From contig NZ_AP019827.1 in the NCBI RefSeq assembly GCF_008327825.1, positions 1,302,001-1,366,000 on the forward strand: a stretch of DNA of 64,000 nt. Direction: 5' to 3'. How positions within the stretch are numbered: position 1 is the first letter of the stretch; every line of letters begins with the position of its first letter. Below, one piece after another: positions 42,792 to 52,412 of this stretch. Under the pieces are notes generated by a model that saw only the letters and a program-made list of their open reading frames with translations, had not been told where the DNA came from and ran no database searches. This DNA is from Leptotrichia shahii. Lineage in GTDB: Bacteria > Fusobacteriota > Fusobacteriia > Fusobacteriales > Leptotrichiaceae. Made by a program: the position numbers and the translations under genes.

Positions 42792-43178
42792 TTAATTCAT
42801 TACTGATAATAATGCATCCAATTCAGCAATTTTTTTCTCTTTTTGTGCTATGCTTTTATTTATATTTTTATAGATAGTTTCAGAATTTTTTAGTATTTTT
42901 TTATATTTATCTCTGTGCCATCTTACTTCTGAATCTACTTTTAATTTTTCTGCTAATTTTTCCCTACTTGTTTGTTTTTCTTTCAAATCTTCCAATTCAG
43001 CTTCTAATTGAGCTTTTTGCTGAATGTAACTTTGCTTTTGCGCTTCTTCTTTTTTCATCAATTCATTGAATTGGCTTTCAATTGAATTTAAACTGCCTTC
43101 TAAACTCTTTTTTTCAGCAGAGAAACCTATTGATGAAACCATCATTATTCCAACTAATAAGAATATTGTTTTTTTCAT
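42792..43178 (-). CDS. FadA-like adhesin family protein
   Basis: 128 residues. A signal peptide (cleavage about 'IGFSA', residue 20) precedes an alpha-helical hairpin: a first helix with 'LNSIESQFNELMKKEEAQ', a mid-helix run of Gln/Glu/Lys, and 'RWHRDKYKKILKNSE', close in pattern to the '.RFYKSQYQDL.' region of FadA from Fusobacterium nucleatum. FadA forms amyloid-like surface filaments and binds cadherins; whether this relative adheres to host cells is unknown. First gene of the five-gene cluster, with a long structured leader upstream. Confidence 0.75.
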   Translation of the reverse strand: MKKTIFLLVGIMMVSSIGFSAEKKSLEGSLNSIESQFNELMKKEEAQKQSYIQQKAQLEAELEDLKEKQTSREKLAEKLKVDSEVRWHRDKYKKILKNSETIYKNINKSIAQKEKKIAELDALLSVMN

Positions 43179-43184
43179 TTTATT

Positions 43185-43420
43185 TTCCTCCTATTTTTTA
43201 TTTGCGTAAAACTCCCGTAATATAAAAGTTACAGGGTTACTGAGCAATAGCTATTTTTATTAGCTAATTGAACTTACCAGTTTTCCCAGTAGTTCCTTAG
43301 GTTTGTATATACTTAAAAATGTATTATGTATACATATAAAACTCTAAATGTATAAATGTAATTTTTAGTTATCAAACCAATATGGAACTACTATCAAATC
43401 ACTTACTTAATCATCACTTG
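43185..43420 (-). promoter_or_regulatory. Promoter and structured 5' leader of the FadA-like cluster
   Basis: Promoter on the minus strand: extended -10 TGGTATAAT ending near 43422, with TTGTAT 17 bp further upstream. The leader (about 235 nt) contains a long-range pairing: 43288-43296 (AGTAGTTCC) with 43384-43392, and 43300-43305 with 43373-43378, plus a CCCTGTAA / TTACGGG hairpin nearer the gene. No known riboswitch was recognised. Apart from these elements the 43179-43543 gap holds nothing I can identify. Confidence 0.6.
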
Positions 43421-43543
43421 CTTTTATTATACCAAATTATATAAAAAAATACAATTAAATTTTTAAATAAAATATAAAAATTATAACTCTATATAAAAAA
43501 TTATTTAAATTTAACAAAAAAATTATTTTTTATTCCAATAAAT

Positions 43544-43999
43544 TTAAAGATTTTTTAACTTTTCAAAAATTTCTTCAACTGTTTTAACTTTTTCAAGCTG
43601 TTCAACTAATTCTTCTTCAAATGACAATTTTGAAATTTCAGCTAACAGATCTAAATGTTCTTTTTTAGTTCCTTCTGGAGCAGCAATCATAAAAATTAAT
43701 TTTGAAAGTTCTCCATCCATACTTTCAAAGTCAACTCCTTTGCTAGAAATCCCCATTGCAAGTGAAAGAGACTTTACTAGCGGAGTTCTTGCATGTGGAA
43801 TTGCGATCCCATCTTGCATTCCTGTTGGTGTCAATTTTTCCCTTTCATTTATTTCTCTCACAAATTCTTCAAGATCTTCTGAATCAATAATTCCACTTTT
43901 CACAAACAATTGTGCCATTTCCTTAATAGTTTCGGCTTTTGTTGTTCCCTTTAAATCCAAATTTACTCTTTCAGACACTAAATATTCTAGTATTTTCAT
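43544..43999 (-). CDS. PTS fructose-type EIIA domain protein (PtsN-like)
   Basis: About 151 residues from ATG 43997-43999 (MKILEYLV). An upstream TTG at 44035 would add 12 residues but has no ribosome site at the right distance; the start remains uncertain. The phosphorylation-site His is in 'GIAIPHARTP', the EIIA-Fru signature. Single-domain EIIA proteins of this type usually act as regulators rather than sugar transporters. No EIIB or EIIC is adjacent, which supports a regulatory role. Confidence 0.85.
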   Translation of the reverse strand: MKILEYLVSERVNLDLKGTTKAETIKEMAQLFVKSGIIDSEDLEEFVREINEREKLTPTGMQDGIAIPHARTPLVKSLSLAMGISSKGVDFESMDGELSKLIFMIAAPEGTKKEHLDLLAEISKLSFEEELVEQLEKVKTVEEIFEKLKNL

Positions 44000-44060
44000 A
44001 TTCTTATGCAGGATAATCCCGCAATCTCCTTTCAAAATTTTTTCTTTAATTTATTTTTTC

Positions 44061-44972
44061 CTAAAAATTTTCCCATCTTTTCAAAATCTCATCCAAAACT
44101 TCATTTTCAGACATCTCTGATAGATTACAAATAATATAGTCTTTTTCTTTTCTAAACCATGTCATCTGTCTTTTTGCATATCTTCTACTTTCTTTTTTTA
44201 TTTCTTCAATTGCCTCATCCAATTTAATTTTACCATCAAAGTACATAAACAATTCCTTATATCCAATCGAGGATATCTTATAAAGTTTTTCTTTGTATTT
44301 ATTATATACTTTTTTTGCCTCTGCGACAAGTCCTTTTGCAATCATAATTTCAACTCGCCTATTAATCCTATCATAAAGTTCTTCTCTATTTCGTGTCAAA
44401 AATACCTTCAAAAATTCATAATCATTATTTTTTATATTTCTAGTCCTTAGCTCGCTAAATTTACCACCAGTTAAAATGCACACTTCAATAGCCCGAACTA
44501 GCCGCAACTTATTGGATAAATCAATTTCCTCATAGGATTCTTTATCTAATTTTTTCAAAATTTCCTGTAATTCATCAAGGTTTTTGTCTTCCAAATTTTT
44601 TCTAATTTTTTCATCTTTTGAAGGCAATTTTGCAAATCCATTTGTAATCGACCTTATATAAAGTCCCGTTCCTCCTGTAATAATGATATTCTTCCTGTTT
44701 TCACTTTTTTGAGAATTTTCATTCAGAATATTATTTACATCTCTCTCAAAATCTCCCACAGAATAATCTTCACCAGGATCTACAACATCAATCATATAAT
44801 GCTTTACACCCTGCATTTCTTCATCAGTTATTTTTGCAGTTCCAATATTCAATTCTTTATAAATTTGAGATGCATCCGCCGAGATAATTTCCGCATCAAT
44901 TTTTTTTGCAATTTTTATTGACAAATCAGTTTTCCCAACTCCAGTAGCACCCGCAATTACAATTCCTTTCAC
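44061..44972 (-). CDS. miaA: tRNA dimethylallyltransferase
   Basis: Adds a dimethylallyl group to A37 of tRNAs reading UNN codons. P-loop 'GATGVGKTDLS' at residues 7-17, 'DASQIYKELNIGTAK' at about 34-48 and 'GGTGLYIRSI' are family signatures. 303 residues is normal. It ends close to the PTS IIA gene and follows obgE on the same strand with a 70-bp gap. Confidence 0.97.
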   Translation of the reverse strand: MKGIVIAGATGVGKTDLSIKIAKKIDAEIISADASQIYKELNIGTAKITDEEMQGVKHYMIDVVDPGEDYSVGDFERDVNNILNENSQKSENRKNIIITGGTGLYIRSITNGFAKLPSKDEKIRKNLEDKNLDELQEILKKLDKESYEEIDLSNKLRLVRAIEVCILTGGKFSELRTRNIKNNDYEFLKVFLTRNREELYDRINRRVEIMIAKGLVAEAKKVYNKYKEKLYKISSIGYKELFMYFDGKIKLDEAIEEIKKESRRYAKRQMTWFRKEKDYIICNLSEMSENEVLDEILKRWENF

Positions 44973-45042
44973 TTTTCCTGCTATTTTATTTACCTCCTGC
45001 TATAAGTAGACCACATTTTTTTAATTTTTTCAATATTAAAAT

Positions 45043-46326
45043 TTAAATTATATATTCAAATTCATAACCTGCAATGATTATTACATCCCCTTGCTCAACA
45101 CCAGCATTTTCAAGTTCTGTTTCCATACCAAGGCTTCTCATTTTTTGCAAGAAATTTATAATTCCCTCTTCTCCAATAAATACATATTTTCTCAATACAT
45201 CATCCACAATTCTTCCATCAACTTCAAATACATTGTCTGAAACTTTTTTTATAATCCAGTCTTCCTTTTTATTATTTTCTCGAATTAGTTCTTCAACAGA
45301 ATGAACTTCTTCTAATTCTTCCCTAGGTATTTCCTGAATTAGTTCCCAAGCCTTTGATAAAACAGGCTTCAATCCATCATTTGCAATTACAGAAACTGGA
45401 TAAACAAATTCTGCTCCATTTTCCTTCACAAATTTTTCAAATTCATCATATTTTTCATCTTCATAGAGCATATCAATTTTATTTGCCACTACAATTTGAC
45501 GTTTTTTAGACAATTTTTCACTATAATTCTTTAATTCATGATTTATTTTCAGAAAATCTTCCTTAGGATCACGTCCATCAAGCCCTGAAATATCTACAAT
45601 ATGAACAATTAATTTACATCTTTCAATATGTTTTAAAAATCTATCTCCAAGTCCCACTCCTTCGTGAGCTCCTTCAATAAGTCCAGGTACATCTGCAATC
45701 ACAAAACTTTCCTCATCTCCCATTCTGACAACTCCCAATTTAGGCTTTAATGTTGTAAAATGATAACTTGCGACTTTTGATCTGGCAGCTGAAACTTTAT
45801 TAATAAAACTGGATTTTCCAACACTTGGATAACCAACAAGTGCCACATCAGCAAGCAGTTTTAATTCTAACTTTATTTTTAATTCTGCACCTTCACGTCC
45901 ACTTTCTGCTATTCTTGGAGCTTTTTTTACAGATGACTTAAAATGGATGTTTCCACGTCCGCCATCTCCTCCCTTTAAAAATATAACTTTTTCATTTGGA
46001 TTATCCAAATCAAGTAACAGTTTATTTGTTTCAAAATCCCTAACCATTGTCCCAACTGGAACTTTTATAATTAAATCTTCTCCAGATTTCCCAGTAGAAC
46101 GTGCCGCAGCACCTTTTGTCCCATCCTGTGCCTTAAATTTTTTACTGCTTTTAAAATCCACAAGCGTATTAATATTTGGATCGGCGATAAACACAATATC
46201 TCCACCTTTTCCGCCATCTCCACCGTCAGGCCCTCCAAACTGGACAAATTTTTCTCTCCTGAATGTAGCAGCTCCATCTCCACCTTTTCCAGAAATTACT
46301 GTAATTACACTTTCATCTATAAACAT
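45043..46326 (-). CDS. obg: GTPase Obg/CgtA
   Basis: Essential large-subunit assembly GTPase. Domains in order: Gly-rich Obg fold (1-157; 'GGDGGDGGKGGD'), G domain with P-loop 'GYPSVGKSSF' (about 165-174), 'DVPGLIEGAHEG' and 'NKID', and a C-terminal OCT domain (about 350-427). Length 427 fits the long form found in Firmicutes and Fusobacteria. Probably cotranscribed with miaA. Confidence 0.97.
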   Translation of the reverse strand: MFIDESVITVISGKGGDGAATFRREKFVQFGGPDGGDGGKGGDIVFIADPNINTLVDFKSSKKFKAQDGTKGAAARSTGKSGEDLIIKVPVGTMVRDFETNKLLLDLDNPNEKVIFLKGGDGGRGNIHFKSSVKKAPRIAESGREGAELKIKLELKLLADVALVGYPSVGKSSFINKVSAARSKVASYHFTTLKPKLGVVRMGDEESFVIADVPGLIEGAHEGVGLGDRFLKHIERCKLIVHIVDISGLDGRDPKEDFLKINHELKNYSEKLSKKRQIVVANKIDMLYEDEKYDEFEKFVKENGAEFVYPVSVIANDGLKPVLSKAWELIQEIPREELEEVHSVEELIRENNKKEDWIIKKVSDNVFEVDGRIVDDVLRKYVFIGEEGIINFLQKMRSLGMETELENAGVEQGDVIIIAGYEFEYII

Positions 46327-46395
46327 CTCATCATCCTTTTCTTTTTTAAACTTCTTTTTTTATTTGTTTAATGCTAAACATTAACTCAAAACAAG

Positions 46396-47070
46396 CTATT
46401 TACTTTTAGTTCTGCTTGATGCTGCCGCCTTCTTCTCTTTCCTATAATTCCAAGGTTCTGTATATCCTTTTCTAGAAAAAAGTCCCAATTTTTTCTGTTT
46501 CGCATTTTCTTGATATTCTTCAAATTGTGCATCTTTTTTGGCATATTCTTGATACCACCAGGCATTTCCCGTTTTTACCATTTCTTCATTGACATTTTTA
46601 CCATCCGCATAAATAATAGCAACTGTTCTGCCATATCTATCCTTATTCTTCACTTCCACGCTCAAATTTTTTCCAGTCACTAATTTTTCAAGTGCCTGTC
46701 TACTTTCAGATCCATAATCCTGAGTCTTTTCAGGTGCATCCATTCCATACATCCTAATTCTCAATATTTCTCCAACAAATTTCCCGTTCTCAACCTTTTG
46801 AATATTAATCGTATCTCCATCACTAACTTTCAACACTTGATAGCCATCTAAAATTTCGGGTTCAACCTCTCTTTTTTCTTTAGATTTTCTAGTTTTAGAA
46901 CTTTTTTTGTCACTATTTTGGGAAGTTTTTACATTCTTGGATTTTTTAGTAATTTTTTCAGCATCTTTTCTGCCTTTGTTAAACATTCCAAAAAGCATAA
47001 CCGCAGCAATTATAATTATTGCAACAATTAAAACTATTTGAGATTTCCCTTCATCAATTTTTTTTGCCAT
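46396..47070 (-). CDS. Membrane-anchored thermonuclease (SNase family)
   Basis: 224 residues: one N-terminal membrane helix (about 10-28), a Lys/Ser-rich linker (30-70) and a staphylococcal-nuclease domain. Catalytic pattern: 'VSDGDTINIQ', 'IRMYGMDAPE' (active-site Arg/Asp) and 'KDRYGRTVAIIY', then 'GNAWWYQEYAK'. It would cleave DNA or RNA outside the inner membrane. Located 18 bp after the PLP-enzyme gene. Confidence 0.92.
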   Translation of the reverse strand: MAKKIDEGKSQIVLIVAIIIIAAVMLFGMFNKGRKDAEKITKKSKNVKTSQNSDKKSSKTRKSKEKREVEPEILDGYQVLKVSDGDTINIQKVENGKFVGEILRIRMYGMDAPEKTQDYGSESRQALEKLVTGKNLSVEVKNKDRYGRTVAIIYADGKNVNEEMVKTGNAWWYQEYAKKDAQFEEYQENAKQKKLGLFSRKGYTEPWNYRKEKKAAASSRTKSK

Positions 47071-47088
47071 TTTTCTCCTACTTTTTTA

Positions 47089-48222
47089 CTATTTTTCAAG
47101 TGCTTGTTTAAAATCTTCAATCAAGTCATCAATATTTTCAAATCCAGCTGCAACTCTAATCAATGAATGTGTAAATCCTCTAGCTTCCTTTTCTTCTTCA
47201 GGCATTTCAGCGTGAGTTATTGTACTTGGATGGGTTACCAATGTTTCAGCTCCGCCAAGGCTTGCCGCAAATAATGCCACATTTAAACTTTCAAAAAATG
47301 TTTTTACTTTTGAATCATCTTTTAAAGTAAATGAAAATACTGAACCTCCACCTGTTGCCTGACTTTCATGAATTTTTTTACCTTTATTTGTATCTAAAGT
47401 CGGATAGTAAATTTTATCAACTGCATCGTGCTTTTGGAAAAATTCTATAAGTTTTTTTGCATTTTCCTGTGCCGCTTCCACCCTTAATTTTAATGTTTTC
47501 AAACTTCTCATCAGAAGCCAGCTGTCAAACGGCGAAATCAAAGCACCAGCCGCAACTTGCGAAAATTTAATCTTTTCTGCAAGCTCCTCATTATTCGTAA
47601 TAGCAACTCCAGCCAGTAAGTCATGATGTCCAGATAAAAACTTAGTCGCACTATGAACTACAATGTCAATTCCAAAATCAAGCGGCTTTTGCAAATATGG
47701 TGTCATAAACGTATTATCTGCAATAGTTATAAGATTATGCTCCTTCGCCAGTTTTACAACTCCTTTTATGTCAGTTACATCAAGTAGCGGATTTGACGGT
47801 GTTTCAATAAAAATTGCTTTTGTATTAGGTTTTAAAGCTTTTCTTATATTTTCTAAATCAGTTGTATCAACAAATGTAGATTCTATTCCAAATCTTGAGT
47901 AAATGTCATGTAAAATTCTATAAGTCCCGCCATAAATATCTTGTCCCAAAATAATGTGATCTCCAGCCGAAAACATTGTAAATACAGATGTTGTAGTTGC
48001 CATTCCAGATGAAAAGGCATAGGCATATTTTCCGTTTTCAAGAGCCGCAAGAATTTCCTCCAGTTCATTTCTTGTAGGTGCTGAAACTCTAGAATATTCA
48101 AATTCCTGTATCACTCCAAATTCTGCAACAGGAAAAGTAGAAGCAAAATTAACATTTGTTCCCCATAATTCCTTCTTTTTCCCTTTTCTTACCCCATGTA
48201 TTGTTTTTGTTTCAAATTTCAT
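47089..48222 (-). CDS. Cystathionine gamma-synthase/lyase family PLP enzyme
   Basis: 377 residues, Cys/Met metabolism PLP-dependent family. The Schiff-base Lys lies in 'VHSATKFLSGHHDL', with 'YAFSSGMAT', 'ETPSNPLLDVTD' and 'GGAETLVTHPSTITHA' as supporting motifs. Gamma-synthase versus gamma-lyase cannot be separated by eye, and relatives can also have methionine gamma-lyase activity. No met or cys gene adjoins it, and no SAM riboswitch lies in the short upstream gap. Confidence 0.88.
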   Translation of the reverse strand: MKFETKTIHGVRKGKKKELWGTNVNFASTFPVAEFGVIQEFEYSRVSAPTRNELEEILAALENGKYAYAFSSGMATTTSVFTMFSAGDHIILGQDIYGGTYRILHDIYSRFGIESTFVDTTDLENIRKALKPNTKAIFIETPSNPLLDVTDIKGVVKLAKEHNLITIADNTFMTPYLQKPLDFGIDIVVHSATKFLSGHHDLLAGVAITNNEELAEKIKFSQVAAGALISPFDSWLLMRSLKTLKLRVEAAQENAKKLIEFFQKHDAVDKIYYPTLDTNKGKKIHESQATGGGSVFSFTLKDDSKVKTFFESLNVALFAASLGGAETLVTHPSTITHAEMPEEEKEARGFTHSLIRVAAGFENIDDLIEDFKQALEK

Positions 48223-48271
48223 AATTTATCAGCTCACTTTCTTTTTTTATTTATTTTTTAAACTTTAAATT

Positions 48272-48841
48272 TTACAATAGTTCATGCGGAATTTTTATTA
48301 TCTTCTCATAAGCAACACGCTTTGCCCCTAAATCAGGCTCTCTATCCAAATAAATTAATCCACAAAAACTAAATCCATTTTTTTCAAGAAGCCTTTTCAT
48401 TGGCTCATTATTTTCATGTGTATCCGCCTTCAGACTAAGTATCCTATTCTCAACACAAACTTCTTCAGAAAATTCCAGTATTTTTGTTGCAATCCCCTTA
48501 TTTTTCATATCAAAATCAACTGCCAGCCTATGAATTACCATATAATCATCATCTGTTATCCATTTTCCTTCAATCTTAGAATACGGCTCTTCCTTTTCAG
48601 GTGATAAAACAACCGTTCCTAAAATTTTTGTAAAGTTTTCTGATTTTAAATCATTTCTATTTCCTTCAATATCTTCAAGGACATAACTAATTCCCAATTT
48701 TACATCACTTTCAATAGATTTTCTATCAGGATATCCTTTTTGCCATTGATCTAACCCAAGTTTCCTTAGTTCGACTTTTGCTTTTTCGATGATTTCTAAA
48801 ATTCTGTCTACATCATCAAAAGTTGATTTTCTAAAATTCAC
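48272..48841 (-). CDS. GNAT family N-acetyltransferase
   Basis: 189 residues. Acetyl-CoA loop 'DMKNKGIATKILEFSEEVC' (Q/RxxGxG/A-type as NKGIAT) and the last-strand segment 'NGFSFCGLIYLD' place it in the GNAT fold. Substrate unknown. The ATG is preceded by AGGGAGG. Upstream lies a decayed repeat with 'ttggggcaag' (48920-48960). Confidence 0.8.
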   Translation of the reverse strand: MNFRKSTFDDVDRILEIIEKAKVELRKLGLDQWQKGYPDRKSIESDVKLGISYVLEDIEGNRNDLKSENFTKILGTVVLSPEKEEPYSKIEGKWITDDDYMVIHRLAVDFDMKNKGIATKILEFSEEVCVENRILSLKADTHENNEPMKRLLEKNGFSFCGLIYLDREPDLGAKRVAYEKIIKIPHELL

Positions 48842-48984
48842 AAAAATTCCTCCCTTTCATAAAATTTAAATAATCATTTAAAAAAATTCTTTAGAATTTT
48901 ATTAACACAGTAACCTTCTATTTTGGGGCAAGAGAACTTAACCCCTAGATAGCAATGGTACTCAAATTTTATAATTTTTTATTC

Positions 48985-49656
48985 TTATATTTGCCAGTCA
49001 ATTTCCTCTTTCCCTAGTTCTTTCAAAATACCATTAGCTTTCTTAAAGTGTCCACAGCCAAAAAATCCACGGTTTGCAGATAATGGGCTTGGATGAACAC
49101 TTTCCAGAATATAGTGTCTATTTGTGTCAATAAAGGCTTTCTTACTTTTGGCATTATTTCCCCAAAGTATGAAAATTATTGGCTCTTCACGTTCATTCAA
49201 ATATTTTATTACATTATCTGTAAAAATTTCCCATCCTATTTTTGAATGTGAGTTGGCATTTCCAGCAACTACAGTAAGTGCTGTATTTAAAAGCAGGACT
49301 CCCTGTTCTGCCCATTTTTCAAGAAATCCATTTTTACTCATTTTATAGCCAAATTCATTTTCAATTTCCTTATAAATATTTTTTAGGGAAGGTGGCAAGG
49401 AAACTCCCTGCTTTACAGAAAATGCCAGTCCATGTGCCTGATTTTCGCCATGATATGGATCCTGCCCCAAAATTACAACTTTGCAGTCCTTATAGCTTGT
49501 CAGTTTGAATGCAGAAAAAATTTCATATTTATCTGGATAAATTGTTTTTGTCTTGTATTCTTTTATCAAAAATTTTCTCAAGTTTAAATAATAATCCTTT
49601 TCAAATTCCTTTTCTTTTTCAAAAATTTCATCCCAGTCATTTCCAATATTAACCAT
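48985..49656 (-). CDS. ung: Uracil-DNA glycosylase
   Basis: Removes uracil from DNA. Family 1 motifs: catalytic Asp in 'GQDPYHGENQAHGLAFSV' and the His of 'HPSPLSANRGFFGCGHF'. 223 residues is typical. ATG start; 55 bp from the EcfT gene. Confidence 0.98.
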   Translation of the reverse strand: MVNIGNDWDEIFEKEKEFEKDYYLNLRKFLIKEYKTKTIYPDKYEIFSAFKLTSYKDCKVVILGQDPYHGENQAHGLAFSVKQGVSLPPSLKNIYKEIENEFGYKMSKNGFLEKWAEQGVLLLNTALTVVAGNANSHSKIGWEIFTDNVIKYLNEREEPIIFILWGNNAKSKKAFIDTNRHYILESVHPSPLSANRGFFGCGHFKKANGILKELGKEEIDWQI

Positions 49657-49710
49657 TTTCCAATTATTCCTTTCCTTGAAATTTAAATTCTATTTCATAA
49701 TCGAACTTTT

Positions 49711-50547
49711 TTAATTTACAAAAGGATTATAAAATCTTCCATTATTTATTTTTATAAGTACAATTGAAGCAATTACGAATATTGCTGTTACAAAAATTGC
49801 TATAACATCTGGCATTTTCATTTTTCTTGCCTGATACCATGTTCGCTTTTTTCCTTTTCCAAATCCTCTTAAAATCATTGCATTGCTTATGATATCTATT
49901 TTTTCAATGCTTGAAAATATTAAAGGCATTAATGTATAGGATATGTTTTTTATTCTTGTTATTAATTTTACATTTTTGGAAATATCTATTCCTTTTGCCT
50001 GCTGTGCCTTGCTAATGGTAATAAAATCCTCCTGCACCGTTGGAATATATCTAAGTGCAATCGAAACTGCATAAGAAAATTTATACGGTACGCCTATCCT
50101 GTTTAATGAAGATGCAAACTCGCTTGGATTTGTTGTAATTATAAACAGCAAAGCGACAGGAATAACTGAAAAATACTTGATAAATATATTAAATTCATAA
50201 AACAGCTGTTCCTTCGTTATTACATAATTTCCAAAAATTTTGAAAATATCATGCCTTGTTCCATAAATTTTCGTTCCTTCAAGAGGAGAGAATAAAAAAA
50301 TCATAATTAAATTTAACATAAGAAAAATAGTAATTAGATAAAATACAATTTTTATTTCATTAAACTTTATTTTGGAAATTCTGAAAAGTACAAATCCTAA
50401 AAATGTCAAAGCTAAAAGAAGCCTCGTATCATAAGTAAACATAATTGCAACAGTCCATAGTATAAAACAAATCAGTTTTGCCGCTCCATTTAGTCTATGA
50501 ATCACAGAATCCTTTTCAATATACTCCAGTAAAAATGTACCTGCCAT
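49711..50547 (-). CDS. ECF transporter transmembrane component EcfT
   Basis: 278 residues, about five membrane helices, and the cytoplasmic coupling helices with the Ala-Arg-Gly type signatures ('ISKAQQAKGID' and 'AMILRGFGKGKKR'), which touch the two ATPase sites. It is the membrane scaffold for vitamin-type uptake. Starts 1 bp after the ATPase gene, as in YkoC-like genes. Confidence 0.9.
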   Translation of the reverse strand: MAGTFLLEYIEKDSVIHRLNGAAKLICFILWTVAIMFTYDTRLLLALTFLGFVLFRISKIKFNEIKIVFYLITIFLMLNLIMIFLFSPLEGTKIYGTRHDIFKIFGNYVITKEQLFYEFNIFIKYFSVIPVALLFIITTNPSEFASSLNRIGVPYKFSYAVSIALRYIPTVQEDFITISKAQQAKGIDISKNVKLITRIKNISYTLMPLIFSSIEKIDIISNAMILRGFGKGKKRTWYQARKMKMPDVIAIFVTAIFVIASIVLIKINNGRFYNPFVN

Positions 50548-52260
50548 CTAATCACCTGCCCTTTTTTGCTCTTTTTCATAATGCACAAATGTTTTTATAA
50601 GCTCTTCGGAATTTATCCCAGCCTTTTCTGCCACATAATGAAGTGAAGTTTCCTTCAAATTTGCCTGTTCCAACACATTCCTATCTGCCAAAATCTGTGC
50701 TGGATTTCCTGATTTTATAATTTTTCCTTCATTAAAAACGTATGCCTTGTCAGTATACTCTAGCATCAAATGCATATCATGCGTTATAAATAAAATTGTA
50801 ATCCCTAATTCATTCAGCTGTTTCAAAAATTCCATTATTTCCCTGTAATGAAATAAATCCTGCCCTGCTGTCGGCTCATCTACTATTATCATCTCAGGCT
50901 GTAACACAAGGACAGACGCTATTGTAACCCTTTTTTTCTGTCCATAGCTAAGTGCTTTTATAGGCCATTTCCTAAACGGCTTTAATTTACATATTTCTAA
51001 AATCTCAATAACTCTTTTTTCTATTTCATCTTCTGAAACTCCTCTAGTTTTTAGTCCTAATGCAACTTCATCAAAAACTGTAACTTTTGAAATCATTGCA
51101 TTCGGATTTTGCAGTACAAAACCTATTTTCTCAGCTCTTTTTGTTATATTTTCATCACTTATATCCAAATTTTTATAATAAATCTTTCCTTCGTCCTGCT
51201 TTTCAAATCCTGCAATAACCTTTGACAGCGTAGATTTTCCCGCTCCATTTGAACCAACTATGCTTATCATTTCACCTTTTTTTACATCTATATCTATGTT
51301 TTTTAATATTTTTCTTTTCTCATTGTATGAAAATGAAATATTTTCCAATTTTAATAATATTTCTTCAGATTTTTCCCTTGCTTTCGGGGAATTATATTTT
51401 ATCCAGTTTAAAATACTGTCTCTTGTTTCAGAAAAATCAATCTTCTCAATATTAGAAATACTGCTATATTTCTCAAGGTTGGCATTACTGTATTTTAGCA
51501 AGGAAATATACAAAGGCTCTCTTATGTTCATACTGCTTAGCAAATTTCCAGTTAAAATATTGTCTGGCATATCATCAGCAACAATTCTGCCTTCATTCAC
51601 AACAATAATCCTGTCAATTCTCCTATGCAGTACATCTTCAAGCCTATGCTCTATAATTATTGTAGTTAGTTTTTTATTATTATGAAGTTCATCTATCAGT
51701 TCAATAGCGTATTTTCCGCTCAAAGGATCAAGATTTGCAAGCGGTTCATCATAAAGAACAATGTTGGTATTGTCCACCATTATTCCAGCGAGTGAAACTT
51801 TCTGCTTTTGTCCACCAGATAAATCATGTGGCTTCAAGTCAAGCAATGTTTCAATTTTTACAAATTTTGCAATTTCCTTTACCTTCTCTTTCATAACTTG
51901 CGTTTCAACTTCATCATTTTCCAGAGCAAACGCTATATCCTCTGCAACAGTAAGTCCCACAAACTGTGCATCCGAATCCTGAAGAACAGTTCCCACATAT
52001 TTAGAATGTTCAAACACTTCCTTACACTTTTTCCCATAAATCTCAAACTTTCCTGTTATTTCTCCCTTGTAAAAATAAGGAACAAGTCCATTTATACAAT
52101 GTCCCAAAGTACTTTTCCCCGAGCCTGACGGACCTATTATAACGACTTTCTCCCCTTCGTAAATTTTCAAATTTATATTATGTAATGTCGGTTCCGACTG
52201 ACTTTCATACCTAAATGTAAAATTTTCAAAATTTATAGCAACTTTTCTATTTTCGTCCAA
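50548..52260 (-). CDS. Fused dual ATPase of an ECF transporter (EcfA1-EcfA2, YkoD-like)
   Basis: 570 residues with two ABC ATPase domains in one chain. First: Walker A 'GPSGSGKSTLG' (about 38-48), signature 'LSGGQKQKVSLAG', Walker B 'IVLYDEP'. Second: Walker A 'GSNGAGKSTLS' (about 333-343), signature 'LSYGQKKRVT' (LSYGQ in place of LSGGQ), Walker B 'MIIVDEP'. Energises uptake together with EcfT and the S component upstream. Confidence 0.92.
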   Translation of the reverse strand: MDENRKVAINFENFTFRYESQSEPTLHNINLKIYEGEKVVIIGPSGSGKSTLGHCINGLVPYFYKGEITGKFEIYGKKCKEVFEHSKYVGTVLQDSDAQFVGLTVAEDIAFALENDEVETQVMKEKVKEIAKFVKIETLLDLKPHDLSGGQKQKVSLAGIMVDNTNIVLYDEPLANLDPLSGKYAIELIDELHNNKKLTTIIIEHRLEDVLHRRIDRIIVVNEGRIVADDMPDNILTGNLLSSMNIREPLYISLLKYSNANLEKYSSISNIEKIDFSETRDSILNWIKYNSPKAREKSEEILLKLENISFSYNEKRKILKNIDIDVKKGEMISIVGSNGAGKSTLSKVIAGFEKQDEGKIYYKNLDISDENITKRAEKIGFVLQNPNAMISKVTVFDEVALGLKTRGVSEDEIEKRVIEILEICKLKPFRKWPIKALSYGQKKRVTIASVLVLQPEMIIVDEPTAGQDLFHYREIMEFLKQLNELGITILFITHDMHLMLEYTDKAYVFNEGKIIKSGNPAQILADRNVLEQANLKETSLHYVAEKAGINSEELIKTFVHYEKEQKRAGD

Positions 52261-52351
52261 ATTCTCCTCCTTTCGAGTTAAGAATATATTTTTATTTAAA
52301 TTTATTCAGTAATCTAAATTGTAAATTCTTTATTTTATAAAGATTAAACAA

Positions 52352-52408
52352 AATACCCGCCTAATCTTCTCATAGCTACCTAAAGCTACTTGAAAAATGC
52401 GGGTTATT
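52352..52408 (-). terminator. Hairpin between the S component and the ECF ATPase genes
   Basis: Minus strand: AATAACCCGC (52408-52399) pairs with GCGGGTATT (52360-52352). The loop holds a second small hairpin (TAGCT / AGCTA). The T-tract after it is poor (TTTTGTTT), so read-through into the ATPase gene is likely; it may act as an attenuator. Confidence 0.55.
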
Positions 52409-52412
52409 TGAA

